From Saksenaea vasiformis B4078 (lineage: Eukaryota; Mucoromycota; Mucoromycetes; Mucorales; Saksenaeaceae), in contig JNDT01002247.1 of the NCBI GenBank assembly GCA_000697055.1, positions 34,275 to 98,274 of the forward strand: a stretch of DNA of 64,000 nucleotides. The letters are read 5' to 3'. Of the stretch, positions 1 through 11,461 are shown piece by piece. The notes below the pieces were generated by a model. It was not told the DNA's origin and did not search any database. It saw only the letters and a program-made list of their open reading frames with translations. Each line of letters opens with the position of its first letter. Position 1 is the first letter of the stretch. The translations under genes were made by a program, and so were the position numbers.

Positions 1-819
1 TGTACGACTGCAGCACAAATGATTGAAATAATGTTCCACGTCGGCTAAACAAGTGCTGATCGGACGCTCTAATCCAATAATAGATCTGAGAAAAAAAATT
101 TTTTCCATCTGATAAGCGACTCCAAGAAATTAGCGCGTCATGATTGGGCAGGAAATGGATAGAAAGAAAAACCGCAGCGGCAATAGGCTTGCACGTGTCG
201 AGAAAACCATCGTTGGGGTGACACTGAGGCTACCGTCCTCTATGAGAAGATCCTTTTTGAGAGCTGAGACTAAACGTCCTTTGTACTCGGTCGGACCTTT
301 GTGTTATTACCCCACTACGAGTTCCCATTCCAAAACTATCTCTGGGTTCATGGGTCGTTTCAAAAAGCCATATTTACTTTTTTGTTTTTGTCCTTTCTGC
401 CACAGAGAAAATAGATAGATAGATAGAAAGAGAAAAGGGGAGATAAAACGAGAGAGAGAGAGGGAGTTTACAAATAAACAAGAAGCATGTACATGATAAG
501 AAGAAGTTTTGTTTTTTTTTAAAAGAAAAAAAGGCATCATACGTAAGAAATAAATATGTGTGTTCGTGTCATGATGGCGAATGAGATCGCAATAACAAGA
601 AGAAGCGAAGAGGAGGGGGGAGGGATTAAGAAACATATAAACAATTTAAAAAAATGATGATGATTGTAAGAAACACGGCAACTTTTTCTATACAGTAAAA
701 AAAAATGAATGAGAGTATGGTTCAGAGTGAGGGAGATGTGAATGAAAAGCATATGCAACAATGAATGAGAGGGATGGTCTAATCTATGAAGACTTCAAGT
801 TTTTTGATGTGGTTGGTGT
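1..819. other. Left-edge non-coding stretch
   Basis: No coding region can be supported here. The sequence is strongly purine/pyrimidine biased, with GATA runs near 410-425 and AG-rich runs near 440-470. It probably contains the 3' untranslated region of the minus-strand gene that ends at 820. The open frames on both strands are low-complexity and match no family I know. Confidence 0.5.
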
Positions 820-978
820 TCATGGTGATACTGGACAGTGCTCTATGACAACGGATAGTTAGTATGAGTAACCATACCAAAAAGAGGGATTGAACTTACT
901 TGTCATATGCCTTGAAGAACCACATACTGCACAGTTAGAACCTGTCGTTTGTGTTGAGACCAAGACTTCTGATGCTTT
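820..978 (-). CDS. 3'-terminal exons of a CCHC zinc-knuckle protein (partial)
   Basis: Two minus-strand exons are visible: 978-900 and 842-820. They are joined by a 57-nt intron with a GTAAGT donor, a TACTAAC branch site and a TAG acceptor. Spliced, they read to a stop and end in CAVCGSSRHMTKHCPVSP. This is an exact C-x2-C-x4-H-x4-C zinc knuckle, a fold that usually binds single-stranded nucleic acid. The acceptor at 979 shows that more exons lie at higher coordinates. A lysine/serine-rich stretch near 1090-1125 could be the preceding exon, but I cannot fix its ends or the gene start. The intron signals and the complete motif after splicing support a real gene. A retroelement Gag knuckle is an alternative, though an intron within the motif argues against that. 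Confidence 0.4.
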
Positions 979-1960
979 CTGACACATGGATACGATAGAG
1001 AGAAAAGAGAAAAGAAACAAATTTTCAAATGGAGACGGGAATCGAATGACATTCAGAATTTATAACTAGATTTGGGAGCAGCCGTTTTCAGACAAACCGA
1101 CGAGACTTTTTCTTTTTTGGATCTCTGTGTAGTGACAATCAGTCGTACCAAGCTTATCTAACAAAATCATTTTTTTTTCTCTCTTACTTTTCTCCACGTA
1201 ATATCTCCCTAATAATCAAGGAACAGAAGGCCTATTCATCTCTTTTTTTGCACTTTCTATAAATTGATCTTCCCTTTCTATCTTCTTCCTCTTTCTCTTT
1301 CTTCTTTTTATTTTTATTTTTTTACTTAACGTGTCATAAGGAATTGAGACGCGATGAATGGCTAAGATCGTGTTGACACGTGTCTATCGTGTTCATTTTT
1401 TGTAAACTGATCTTTTTCACTGTGTAAATGATAACTGACAAGGCAACATTTCTTTTTCTCCACGTGTTGGCTTGTCGGAAAATTCCGATGTGATATCGGC
1501 TCAGATAGGGTAACACCAACTGGAGAGAGAGTCCGTCACGCAATTCCCGAAGCGTAGCATTGGATCGCCACACATAAACACAAAAAAAATTACATATACA
1601 CAACGACAACAACAACATGTGTACATAATCAATATCGAACTCCAGACATATTATATATATGTACATATACTTCTGTTCTTCTCTCCCCCCTTGTCCATTT
1701 TAACCGTCAATGTATAATTCAATGTACGACATTCGATTTTCGACCACAGCGTTTATTACTCCATTGGCGATTCAAGCCGTTATAATCTAGACATAGAACA
1801 AAAAATAAACCCTAATTACGTTCTTTCTCACTTTTTAAGGTTTTATATTTTGTTTTTTTTAAAAAAAAAAGAACATGATCCACTCATTTTTGATATTCGT
1901 ATGATAGTTAAATGTTTTTGTTTTTGTTTTTGTTTTTTTTTTTTTTTGAAAGAGGTGTCG
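979..1960. other. Unresolved spacer, possibly 5' exons of the zinc-knuckle gene
   Basis: Pyrimidine-rich and AT-rich sequence with long T runs (about 1165-1180, 1300-1320, 1850-1870, 1915-1945). The 5' exons of the gene ending at 820 must lie here or further right, but no convincing exon could be delimited. Nothing else is recognised. Confidence 0.4.
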
Positions 1961-3160
1961 TTAGCAATACGGTGACTCCGACGGGTATCTACTGTCATGG
2001 GCAAAGCTGAATATACTGTTTTGTTTTTCTTCTTCTTCGAACTCCAGTTGCCTTTTGAAACGTGCCATAGCCCCCGCAATATCTGATTCTCCTTCAAGAT
2101 ATTCAATCAAACTCAACTGCGCCCGTGTATGCATCCGCATTAATTCTTCCTGTCGGGAGTCGCTTTGGGGTGACCTTTTGACAGCCTCCAATTGTTTCAC
2201 TTGTTCCTTGAGTTGTCTATTTTCTCGTAATACAGCCTCCAGTCGCTGACAGGCAGAGGCCAGCTCCATCTGCAGCGCGACGGTGGTCACTTGGTTGGCC
2301 ACTCGGTCATCTACAGCGTGTTTTGCTGGTACGTAGCCCGGTGATTCGGGCGGACTTGGCGGTACTTTTTTATTTTTGGGAGAGAAAAAAAAAAGAGAAA
2401 AAAAAACAAAGGAGAAGAGCAAAAAAAGAAAAAAAAAGCGATATTTAGTTTCATCACCAGCCGATTTATTAATTTCTGATGTACCTATTGAGGACGATGG
2501 TGTTGGAACTTGTGGCTGTACTTCAAATCTACAAGGAGGAGGACGAGGAGGAGGAGAGGAAGAAGAAGAAGAAGAAGAAGATGCTGGAGAAGACAGACCA
2601 TCATAGTTCTGATTTTTAAGGTGTAACAAGTGATCTACGGTTGGACCATGTTGTACAGGACGCTGTTCTCCTCTTCCTCCTTCTCGCGTTTCAGACAATG
2701 AAATTGATCTAGGACCCTGCAGGACTGCTTCTAGAAATGAATCCTTGTCGTCAGCGGTGATCTCGGTAGACGTGTCGGACTGAAACGTAATGTTATTCCT
2801 CGTACTGTGAGTGGAGACGGACAGGTTGATGCTACTATCACCCATGCGAAGAGCGTCGAGAACATCCGGTATACTCACGGCATGTCGCGCGTGGTTTTGT
2901 TCTTCTTCCTCTTCCAAGTGTCTAAGCGGACAGCGTTCCATAAATGGGCTGTTGTTGTCCGTTGGTGTTGTTGTAGTAGTCGACACAGGTTGCAAGGCTG
3001 GAATGATAGAATTAAGGGACGGAATGAGATCTAGCGAAGCTGATCCTGCAGCTGTCTTGGTGTCGTTGCGCCGTCGACGGAAGCGGCGTCGGCTTAAAGG
3101 TTCGTACAGATCATTTGTCAATCGATTGTGCACTTTACTCAATAATTTTTTGAAGACCAT
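1961..3160 (-). CDS. Hypothetical protein, basic N-terminus and C-terminal coiled coil
   Basis: Unrecognised protein, up to 399 codons. The N-terminus (MVFKKLLSKVHNRL) is basic and includes an arginine patch (SRRRFRRRRND). The middle is Ser/Thr/Pro-rich and probably disordered. Residues about 290-380 have heptad-like Leu/Gln/Glu spacing (LEAVLRENRQLKEQVKQLEA), a likely coiled coil. A hydrophobic poly-Phe stretch in the reading frame (about 2365-2450) is almost certainly an intron of length divisible by three. One candidate runs from GTGATG to AAAAAAG and joins KSA to VPPSPPESP in frame. The function is unknown; a cytoskeletal or membrane-associated scaffold is only a guess. Confidence is for the gene, not for its exact exons. 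Confidence 0.55.
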   Translation of the reverse strand: MVFKKLLSKVHNRLTNDLYEPLSRRRFRRRRNDTKTAAGSASLDLIPSLNSIIPALQPVSTTTTTPTDNNSPFMERCPLRHLEEEEEQNHARHAVSIPDVLDALRMGDSSINLSVSTHSTRNNITFQSDTSTEITADDKDSFLEAVLQGPRSISLSETREGGRGEQRPVQHGPTVDHLLHLKNQNYDGLSSPASSSSSSSSSPPPRPPPCRFEVQPQVPTPSSSIGTSEINKSAGDETKYRFFFLFLLFSFVFFSLFFFSPKNKKVPPSPPESPGYVPAKHAVDDRVANQVTTVALQMELASACQRLEAVLRENRQLKEQVKQLEAVKRSPQSDSRQEELMRMHTRAQLSLIEYLEGESDIAGAMARFKRQLEFEEEEKQNSIFSFAHDSRYPSESPYC

Positions 3161-6100
3161 TGTTGCATAACAAAAGGAAAAAAGGAAGGAAAAAAAAAAA
3201 GAAAAACAGAGAGAAGAAGAAATGCGGGATAAATGGTCAGTGCTGAACGAGGGGGTTGGGGGGCAAAAAGAAAAGAAAATAAATCAATCTATTTGTGATG
3301 TCATGATATATCTTGCAGCGATATCATGCTAGCGTTTCTCGTCACGGCAGTTCAGGGACATCTCCCAAATATCTGGAATAGAGCCTGTTTATAGACCGGC
3401 TTTTGATTAGCTTTCAACGCAGCTAAACATTATTATTATTATTTCTTTGTTCGTTTGCATTGCAGATCAAAGCACATACAAATACGCACGTTGCACCTGT
3501 TACCTCAAGTGCTTGGGCTAATGGGCCCTAAGTCTAGATCCACTTTTGTTAGCAGAAATAGTACAGCTGGCACTTAGGATCAGTAGCTATTCTAAATTAT
3601 TAGACAGGATGAAAACAAGGCCAATATGTATGGGAGGACTGATTTATGCGTTTCCGAGATTAGACCGATACAAAAAAACAAGGTTTCCGATGACACGGAG
3701 AAAGGTGGAAAGAAACCTGTGCGCTACAGATAACTGCAATGACTAAAAAGAAAAAAAAAGAAAAAAAGAAAAAAAAAAGAGCATCCCAGTGCAATTGTAA
3801 ACACAATGACCTGGCTTATAAAACAAGACTATGGGAGTAACGGAGGAGAATAGTCCACGTGTCATGCAGAGCGTTACGGTGCAAACGATAAAGTAATAAT
3901 CACATTTTGGGCACGACAGAAACAATCGTTTCCATTTCCATAAGTGCAACCTTATGTGTCCAAATCCGTATAGTTGCATGGGATTGCATCTCCGTTTCAA
4001 AATGTGATTTCTCACCAAATGATGTTAGTCACCTCCGGGTGATGTAGATGGCGCCGTGTGTGTATGTAAAACCAACTTCAAGACATAGTTATCCGAATGC
4101 TTTGCCAGTGACTAAAGCGGATAATTCGGTTGATGTTAGGGGATACGAGTTGTTTAGTCTCCAAAAGCAGACATCTCAACGTTAACAATTGGAATGGATA
4201 AACAAAGGAGTCTGATCGCGCAATCGCTACGAACGTGAGCAATGACAAAAAAAAGTTAATAGCGCCGCACAGAATGGTAAAGAAGCGTATCCACGCTTGA
4301 TATTATTTTCTAGCCTTTCGATACTTGATATACACAAAGGGCTAGTTGTCTCCACCGGATGTGAAAGAAGATTGGAGTGATAAACGATCTTCTTCCATGG
4401 CGAGCGGGGCTTATGGTACCAAATGTAACGGCCATTTCTCCTTCGCGAGCCAGTCTTTATTTGGTGCTAAGCCAAGCATTTACTTATCCTTGATGTATTG
4501 TTATGTGGTGATCTCTGCTGCTGTTTCGGGACTGCTTCAACTACAGGATTTTTCCCATGACTTTGCTTTTATTTGAAGATATTTGGCGTCACTTCCAGAG
4601 AAACTCTGTGTTTTGAAGTACGTATTTTTACGTTCACGAATGCTATGGTTTGCCTGGTCGTACTCTTCCATATTACGTCTGTGTCACCGATAGCTTTCCA
4701 TTATCTAAGGCAGGGACAGAATTTCGTTGTCTTGTGCAAAGGACATGTTAAACATAGGGTTCTTTGTCTCATGCAAAAAGGCGTCGCAATGATCTCATCT
4801 TTTTTTTTACATGATGCAAAAGGCGTGTTATCTCGCGCAGAAGACGTGGCCGGTGGTAAGGTCATATCGTGTCATGGAAAGGGATGAATTGGTGATCGGG
4901 TTCTTTTGACTCATACAAACGGTGTCTCATGCGAAAGTCGTGTTGAAGATAGGTTCCTTTTCTCTCACACAAAAAGAAGGTCTCAGATAACGGAAAGTGA
5001 TGCATGTTTAAAGTGACCACTTACATTTTCTTTTTCTTTTTTCTTCTTCTTTGGCTCTGTTGGTACAAACATCCCCGGCACGGATGTCAACTTTTTATTA
5101 CATACCCAGGATCACTCATTTTTCTATATGCCGTTTAGGGCTGCATGACGGCTGTCCTGAACCATCTTGGCCGTGTTGGTGCTTTATGCCCACATTCAAA
5201 GTATGATACTGCTCTTTCCATTTGCCTTGGAAAAAAGTGGGTATCGCTAAGTTGGAAAGAGAGAATAGATGATATTTATTTCCCATACTAGCCAAATAAT
5301 GACAAGTTCAAGGAAAATGTGATGCAAGATACTCATCATCCATTGAGCGGGAAATGAAAAAGGTGCAGTTGGTGGGTCAAAGATGATGAACAGATGGCGA
5401 CATGTGCCATGTCTGACAATTCATCTTTGAAAAACACACCCCGGTTGTCTTACAATGGTCTCAGCAAAATGTACCTTTGATACGTGCACTCGTTGTGGGA
5501 AATGATCTAACCCCTTTTCATATGGGCACTCCGCCTAGCATGCATGAAAGTCAGTCGTTGACTTGTAGAATACAAGGACTACAAAAAAAGGTCCCACACA
5601 TAGATCACTCATTCTCTCCACTCTATAGTTTTTTTGATGGGAAAGAGTGGGGAGTAACTAACGTAGTATGCACATTATCTCAGCTTGGCATGAGAAAGTG
5701 TTTTCTTCTTATTTAAGCTCACTACTCTTGGACGAAGGTTTTAATAGATAGAAGACTCATTCCAGTTAACAAAGGACATGAAGTGATGTATGTTGGGGAA
5801 GATGACGAGTATATATATATAAAGTTTAACTGTTCCCCTTCCCTTACCCGAGCGTGGTAGTCAGCGGCGATGTCTGTTGCACAAAAAAGAAAAGAAAAAA
5901 AAAACAAGGACAGGAGTTGATTTTTTTTTTCTTTAGTTTCTTTTTCTTCTTTCTTCCCTTTTTTTTGTTTTACTCTCTCTTCTTTCCCTTCCTTCACCAC
6001 CTCTTTGCCATTCCTTTCTTTTCTTCTTAAACGACGCTTAACCGAATTTACTCTCGTTTTCATACAATCTTTATATTACTTTCTTGGACGAAAAAAAAAA
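3161..6100. other. Long spacer upstream of the bHLH gene
   Basis: About 2.9 kb with no supportable gene. It contains dispersed repeat copy 1 (4515-5060), several homopolymer runs (3180-3230, 3745-3785) and a CT-rich stretch just before the bHLH start (5930-6030) that probably belongs to its promoter or leader. Short open frames here (3546-3746, 3743-4018, 5477-5716) have no recognisable content. Confidence 0.5.
4515..5060 (+). repeat. Dispersed repeat copy 1
   Basis: Clearly related to 59941-60405 in the same orientation, with many shared blocks such as TGATCGGGTTCTTTTGACTC and AGTGATGCATGTTTAAAG. The element is internally repetitive. A unit of roughly 30-60 bp built around 'catgcaaaaggcgtgt...gataggttctttt' recurs several times with drift. 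No coding capacity or terminal repeats are visible. It is probably a non-autonomous element or a degenerate satellite-like repeat. Confidence 0.7.
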
Positions 6101-6236
6101 ATGAGCGAAATGATTTTGAGTAGTTCACCTAATCAATACGACTATACAACCATAATGAATATGAATCCATCTATGGTTCAAAAAGTCGATTCGCCTACGT
6201 CCTCTCCGGTAGCGTACGAAGAAACTACTGCTACTG

Positions 6237-6267
<31 letters not shown>

Positions 6268-7502
6268 ACAACAATATACCTATCAAGGTAAACTTAAAAT
6301 GACCTTATGCAATCGGTGTTTCATTCTCATATAATCATTGTATCATGATTGGAGGATACTTTCTTAAACACTAAAATTCCAAATTAAGGAGCCACACTAA
6401 AATTCTATTTTTTTATTATTACTGCTACTTAATAGATTATGCTTTTCCTTTGAATTATCCACCTGTTCCTGTCGCTTATCCTATGACTCGTTTTGGTTAT
6501 TACCCTGAGCAAAGAAATCCTGGAAGTCCTGATTCCGTATCTTCCTCTTCATCACCTCAAACTCCCCCATCAACAACAACCGCTCCAGTCTCCTCTTCCG
6601 ACCCTTCGGCTAATTTTTCCGCTCAGGTGCTTACTACCCAGACTATCGAGTCACAACCATCTTCGCAACTCATCACACCGCTTGTTCCTCCCTCTTCCTT
6701 CTCCAACTCGACAACCGCGCGTGTCAAAGAAACCATTGCACGTGCCAATTCCGTACCTATGGAGTTCTATCATACAGAATTCCTTGAATACTCAAAGGAA
6801 ACCTACGAGAAAAAGATCGATGCAAAGCGTAATAAGCGAAAGAGACCTTCTCCTATGAAGAGTAGCAGTACATCCACCGAATCTTCCATCGACTCACTTG
6901 AAGACTGTAACAAGAAGAAAAAGTCCTTCGAAGATGATAAAAATGACTCGGACGATGACATGGATGAAGATGACGACAAGGACCAGTACGTTGATCCCCT
7001 CTTTCTCTGCTCATCTTTTATTTGCTAATCCTCCGTCATTCAATTAGGCGTGGCCCTACGAATGCTGAAATCCGTCGACAGATTCATATTCAGTCAGAAC
7101 AAAAACGTCGTGCTCAGATTAAAGATGGTTTTGATGAATTGAGAAAACATTTGCCCGGATGTAACAATAAGAAGATGAGCAAGGCTGCGTTACTCACACG
7201 AAGTAAGTCATCATTTAGTATTACACAACGAACTTATTAATCTTATACTTCCCTTCCCTTCCCTCCCTCCCTCCTCCTCCTCCTCTTAGCGGTACAACAA
7301 ATCCAGCATCTGAAAAATATGCAAAAAGAGTTGCTATCTGAAGTAGAACGACTTGTGCAAGAAAATGAAGGATTGAAGAAGTAAATATAACACACTCTCT
7401 CTTTATAATAACCAGAGCCACTTTGTACTAACAAGGAACTGTGGTAGATTCCAGCAAGGCGTTTTGCAACGACAAGCAATGGAAAAGATGTACACTTTCT
7501 AA
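6101..7502 (+). CDS. bHLH-leucine zipper transcription factor, Mlx/Mondo-like
   Basis: Five exons (6101-6287, 6436-6985, 7048-7202, 7290-7380, 7448-7502) give 345 codons with consistent phases. The last intron carries a TACTAAC branch site. The N-terminal 230 residues are Ser/Thr/Pro/Gln-rich, including a Thr run encoded by an ACT repeat. A basic NKRKRPSP patch and an acidic stretch follow. The bHLH domain occupies about residues 248-300: basic HIQSEQKRRAQIKDGFDELR, a loop with LPGCNNKKMSK, then helix 2 AALLTRTVQQIQHLK, continuing into a short zipper (LLSEVERLVQENEGLKK). The H-E-R pattern of the basic region predicts E-box binding. The bHLH most resembles Mlx/Mondo proteins, but the N-terminal Mondo glucose-response region is not visible. 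The start is chosen at the first ATG, in an A-rich context. Nuclear dimerising regulator; targets unknown. Confidence 0.85.
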
Positions 7503-9298
7503 GTGTCACTACAACTATACTCATGTTTTTCTTCCTTCTACATGTTTTTTTTTTATTTCTCTGCCAGGATATCCCCATGTTTTACTTCTCAACTTTTTTT
7601 TACGTAGCAAATCCCCTAATAATCTCTTTCTGTTTGTTTGTACCTAGAGACGAAAGTAACCCACACATAGCCTCCCTTTTGTTCATTTTCTTTTTTTTTT
7701 CTTTTATAGGCATGTTTTTATTTCATCATGTCCTCTTTGTCAGTGTACAAAGTCTTTTTTTATTCTTCTTTTTCTTTCTTTTACGCGTGTCCATTCTTTT
7801 AATTTATTTTCGTGTACGTTTTATTTCTGACCTTGATAAGAAAGAACTGCTACAGACCCTTTTTTTTTTCCCTTTACATGTCGCGCACTCGTTCAGAGTG
7901 GGATGATCAAATGCTTTTGTTTTTTTTTGTATCACCTTCAAAACCTGTATTTCATGCAGTAAGAGCATGAATTACCCACTACTACTGTTCAAAAAAAAGA
8001 GGAATAGTAATAGGACCCGCCAGGCTGCAAAGGGCAAGTGCTATAGTAGTAGCAAACACGCCTCACTAAACGATCATTGCCGTTTCCCAAGACACAAGGA
8101 AGAGATAGGCATCCGTTTCATGCGCTAGTAAAATGTGCAGACTAACACAAAAATCCGCGTTGGGACTATTTCGCCACTGCAACCGGTATGTAAAGAGCTG
8201 CTCCAGATGATGTCCAAAAAAAAAGGAAAAAGATCTGTACTGCCCTAGTTGCGTTATGTGCCTGTCGCATAGACAAATGTAACTCAGATCAACTTGGCGT
8301 TCACGCCTTTGCTGGGCGCATTCAACAAGATAGCGACTTAAAAAAAAGACACGCCGTGAAACAAGATTTGAATAACAAAAAGCGATAAAGTTCACACTAG
8401 AGAGATCAGAAACGCCGTTGATAAGGACAAGCCTCGGCAGCAAGTCGTAAAAAGGCATTCTCGTTGTGACATTAAACCGGCCCAAGTACGTCGTTCAATC
8501 TAAAGAAGAGCAGGTTGTCTTGATGTCAGTGCACTTTCTAAAGCATTGCTAATGGGGTTCATCGACTTATCAGAGGATCTCGGATAGACCTCCGAGACTC
8601 ACCATGGATGAAGGTGGACACAAGCAACTTTCTAACGAAAACGTACGATAAAATAGCGGCCAATGAGAGACGATACGTGGCAAACACTGTTTCTGAGAGA
8701 GAGAGATGTTCTAGTTGCGCAGTTGCTGGAATTCGAGGAAACTGCATCGGCTTTTGCACAAAAAGGCCCACGTTTGCTACGGAGTTTAATAGGCTGAATC
8801 CCGATATCAACCGACGCGTAGACTTGCATCTGCTGCCTGCTTCCGCCAAGATCGTGCAGCAAACCACTAGGAAATGGCGCGCACGCACGCACGCACCTTT
8901 CAGGGCTCTCTCTCCGAACGTGCTTTGGCTTGATCATCTGTCTATGTGTATGTTGCACTAGGAAGCTAGAGCCAATGTTCAAGAAGATAATGCTGAACAG
9001 CCTGGAGGGCCCTCTCTAGCTTCCGCTAGAAGTGAGATGTTGAAATCTTTCATTCATCGTTCATTACAGCGGACAGACAGCCCCCCCCCCTTCCCTTTCT
9101 TTTTCCTTTCGAGTATTTCAAGATGCATCACGTTTTTATTCGTCACGGACATAATCAATCTAACGATTCTGCACCTCATCTAAAAGAAAAAAAAATAATA
9201 ATCATGCCGCCTATTGCACGTAGGGTGCATCGTTCATTTAATTCTTTTCTGCAGCGATTTCGTCCAACTGGAATGCCTTCACTACAGTAGCCTAATCA
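7503..9298. other. Spacer with no supported gene
   Basis: T-rich to about 7930 (probably the 3' UTR of the bHLH gene), then mixed sequence. Frames at 8066-8485, 8559-8888 and 8608-8961 overlap on opposite strands and contain no motif. They may be relics of old insertions. A C run lies near 9080. Confidence 0.45.
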
Positions 9299-10398
9299 TC
9301 ACGTTAGTAAACCGTGGAAGGAGTGTGAATAGGAATGTACCGGTTTTTTACTCCATCCGAGTCGGGTAATGGTATCCTTCGCCGCATTTGTTTTTGAAGC
9401 GTCGCTGTCACTGGTCTTGGACACTGTCAGCTCGGGCAGGCGTCGCACCTCAACGCCATTTCGGAAAAGAATCAAGGTAGGTAGATCAAAAGAGGCCGGG
9501 TCTCTACTAACGCCATACTCCTGAGCAATGTCAGGATACACATCCACATCCAATTTAGCTAAAGGGACAAAGGGGATTCAAAAAAAGGGAGGCAGGAGGA
9601 AGCAGGATGCAAGGTAGATAGATAGACAGTGGGTTAGCAGTAATAATACTTTATGCTCTTTTTCTAACCTTACCAAATTTAAGGTGATCCACATGATATT
9701 TTAGTGATAACTTTGCAAGCACACCCTCAAAATTGAGGCAGCCGACGGACCAGTTTGCATACAGCATAACAATCCAGTACTTTGGTCCATTGTTATCCTC
9801 TTCGCTCTCGGCACCTTCATCGTCGCTTTTGATTTCAACTATTCTAGGTCCCTTGATCTCGTCAATTCTTTTCGAGGTGTTTCGCTTCTTCTTCAGCACT
9901 CTGTCTCGAAACGCGCTTTCACTGAGTTCGACAATGTTCGTTGGGCCGCGATACCAGGGCTGTGGAAAAAATGCGGAGAGCACTAGGCAACTCGATTCGT
10001 GACACGCTATCCCTTTTATCAAGCAATAACTTACACAGCAATCCGATTGCATACAGGACCACTCGTAATGTGGTCGTGTAAAGGTACAAATGACAGAGGG
10101 TGAAGAACTTGCTGTACAGAATAAGTACACTGGCTAATTCTTCAGCCGTGGAGGCCATGAGGGACTTCCAGACCGATAGCCCGATCAGAACGCCGTACGC
10201 TTTGAGATCGCCATCCTAAACGTTCAAAAAATAGTTTACACGAGGTTTCTTTCAAAGACTGGGATGCTTTACACTCAATGCACTACCACCTGCTATTTGG
10301 CGGTAAAGATGTATAACAATATAAAAGCCCCCATACAAACAATGCAACACGTAATAAGGGTGTATCAGCCGTTGGCGTAATTCAGCCACGCTTGTCAT
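9299..10398 (-). CDS. TMX2-like thioredoxin-related transmembrane protein
   Basis: Four exons starting at 10398 give roughly 300 residues that align along their length with animal TMX2, an ER-membrane thioredoxin-fold protein enriched at mitochondria contact sites. Visible parts are an N-terminal LIHPYYVLHCLYGGFYIVIH membrane segment, a second hydrophobic segment (TTTLRVVLYAIGLLLLSAFF), then PQPWYRGPTNIVEL, an acidic linker, and the thioredoxin-like core. The core contains YWIVMLYANWSVGCLNF, LSLKYHVDHLKF and DLPTLILFRNG. The redox centre is SVGC: one cysteine only, as in TMX2 (SNDC), so it is unlikely to be a normal oxidoreductase. The exon 2/3 junction uses the CCTAG acceptor. A nearer CACAG would shift the frame. 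The C-terminus ends without a KDEL or KKxx signal. Confidence 0.85.
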
Positions 10399-11461
10399 GG
10401 TATGAATGGCAGAAACAAAAAGGTCAGGGGAGACGGAAAGCAGTCGTACCAGTTAGTACGCAATCACATGATAATGATCGCATGAAGTTTTGCTGTAACA
10501 ACCATCAAAGTCTTGCAACTAGGTCGATTCCTTGAAAGAAAGCATTGGTATTCAACTGCCAAAAGCGGATAGAAACGCATTAAGAATCCTTATTGCGGTT
10601 AACAGAGAGGACTTGTCCGATAAACTTTTTTTTTCTGTCATTAGATATGATGACGAACCCTCTACCCTCAGTGTCTATAGAAGTTGTAAAATGATGTGTA
10701 AACTTACTACCATGGAGCACCATTTATAGGATGCTACTGCTCTACGGATTACTGTATGCTGATGATTGATCCAAGGATTTGCCGTCCTCACAAAGACGGA
10801 GTTGTAAATCCGCTGATGTCTTCTTGCAAACTGGTATAGCCTGTAGCAAAAGTCATAACGGCTACCTAATCACTTGCTCCTAGTATGACGTCTCATGGTC
10901 GGTCAATGGATAGACAAAAATGCGATCTTGTCGAACTAGAAACATGAGAAGTCACTTGTACAAGATACAGTCCTTATAGAGCTCGCGCTTCCACTAGGAC
11001 AACAAGATTTTGATACTTGCTGGATCACGTTTTGCATCGGGAAAGATGTATTATAACTGTGCAGCTGTGTTCTCCTTTTGCATGTACGGAGACCCTGTCA
11101 TAGTCACGCCGGCATTGTTGGCCGCCTGGCCAGTATCACGGTGTCCTCTTGGGATAGCTTTTCATGAAAAAAGTCGGCAGCCATTCAATCTAGCTACTGC
11201 AACATTCATACGATGCAACCATCGCCCCATTCTACCTCCCACCTATTCCTACGTTCTCTTTGACTTCATCATCCACCTTTATCCATCGTATCTATTTTCA
11301 ATGACTGATGGCCTGCTTGGGTACGTTCTATTTATTCTGAACATGAAGGACATTTGTGCGTATTCTGTCAACGATATAAAAATGAAAGGGGGTCTGCTGA
11401 TTTGGTTTCTTCCTCATAATGAGGGTCGGTTCATGGACGGCTGACCTTACCCCATATACCT
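10399..11461. other. Spacer between TMX2-like and RING genes
   Basis: About 1 kb holding the divergent promoters of the two flanking genes. Frames at 10532-10729 and 11010-11444 show no recognisable protein and have unconvincing composition. No repeats or RNA genes seen. Confidence 0.45.

Noticed and set aside
6493..6858. 121-codon plus-strand open frame in a second frame
   Set aside because: Frame shadow of bHLH exon 2; Pro/Leu/His-rich from the Ser/Thr codons of the real frame.
8066..8982. Cluster of open frames on both strands
   Set aside because: Mutually overlapping, no domain, no splice-supported extension; chance frames or very old relics.
11010..11444. 144-codon plus-strand open frame upstream of the RING gene
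   Set aside because: Hydrophobic, cysteine-scattered composition with no motif; lies in the promoter interval and shows no splice into the RING gene.
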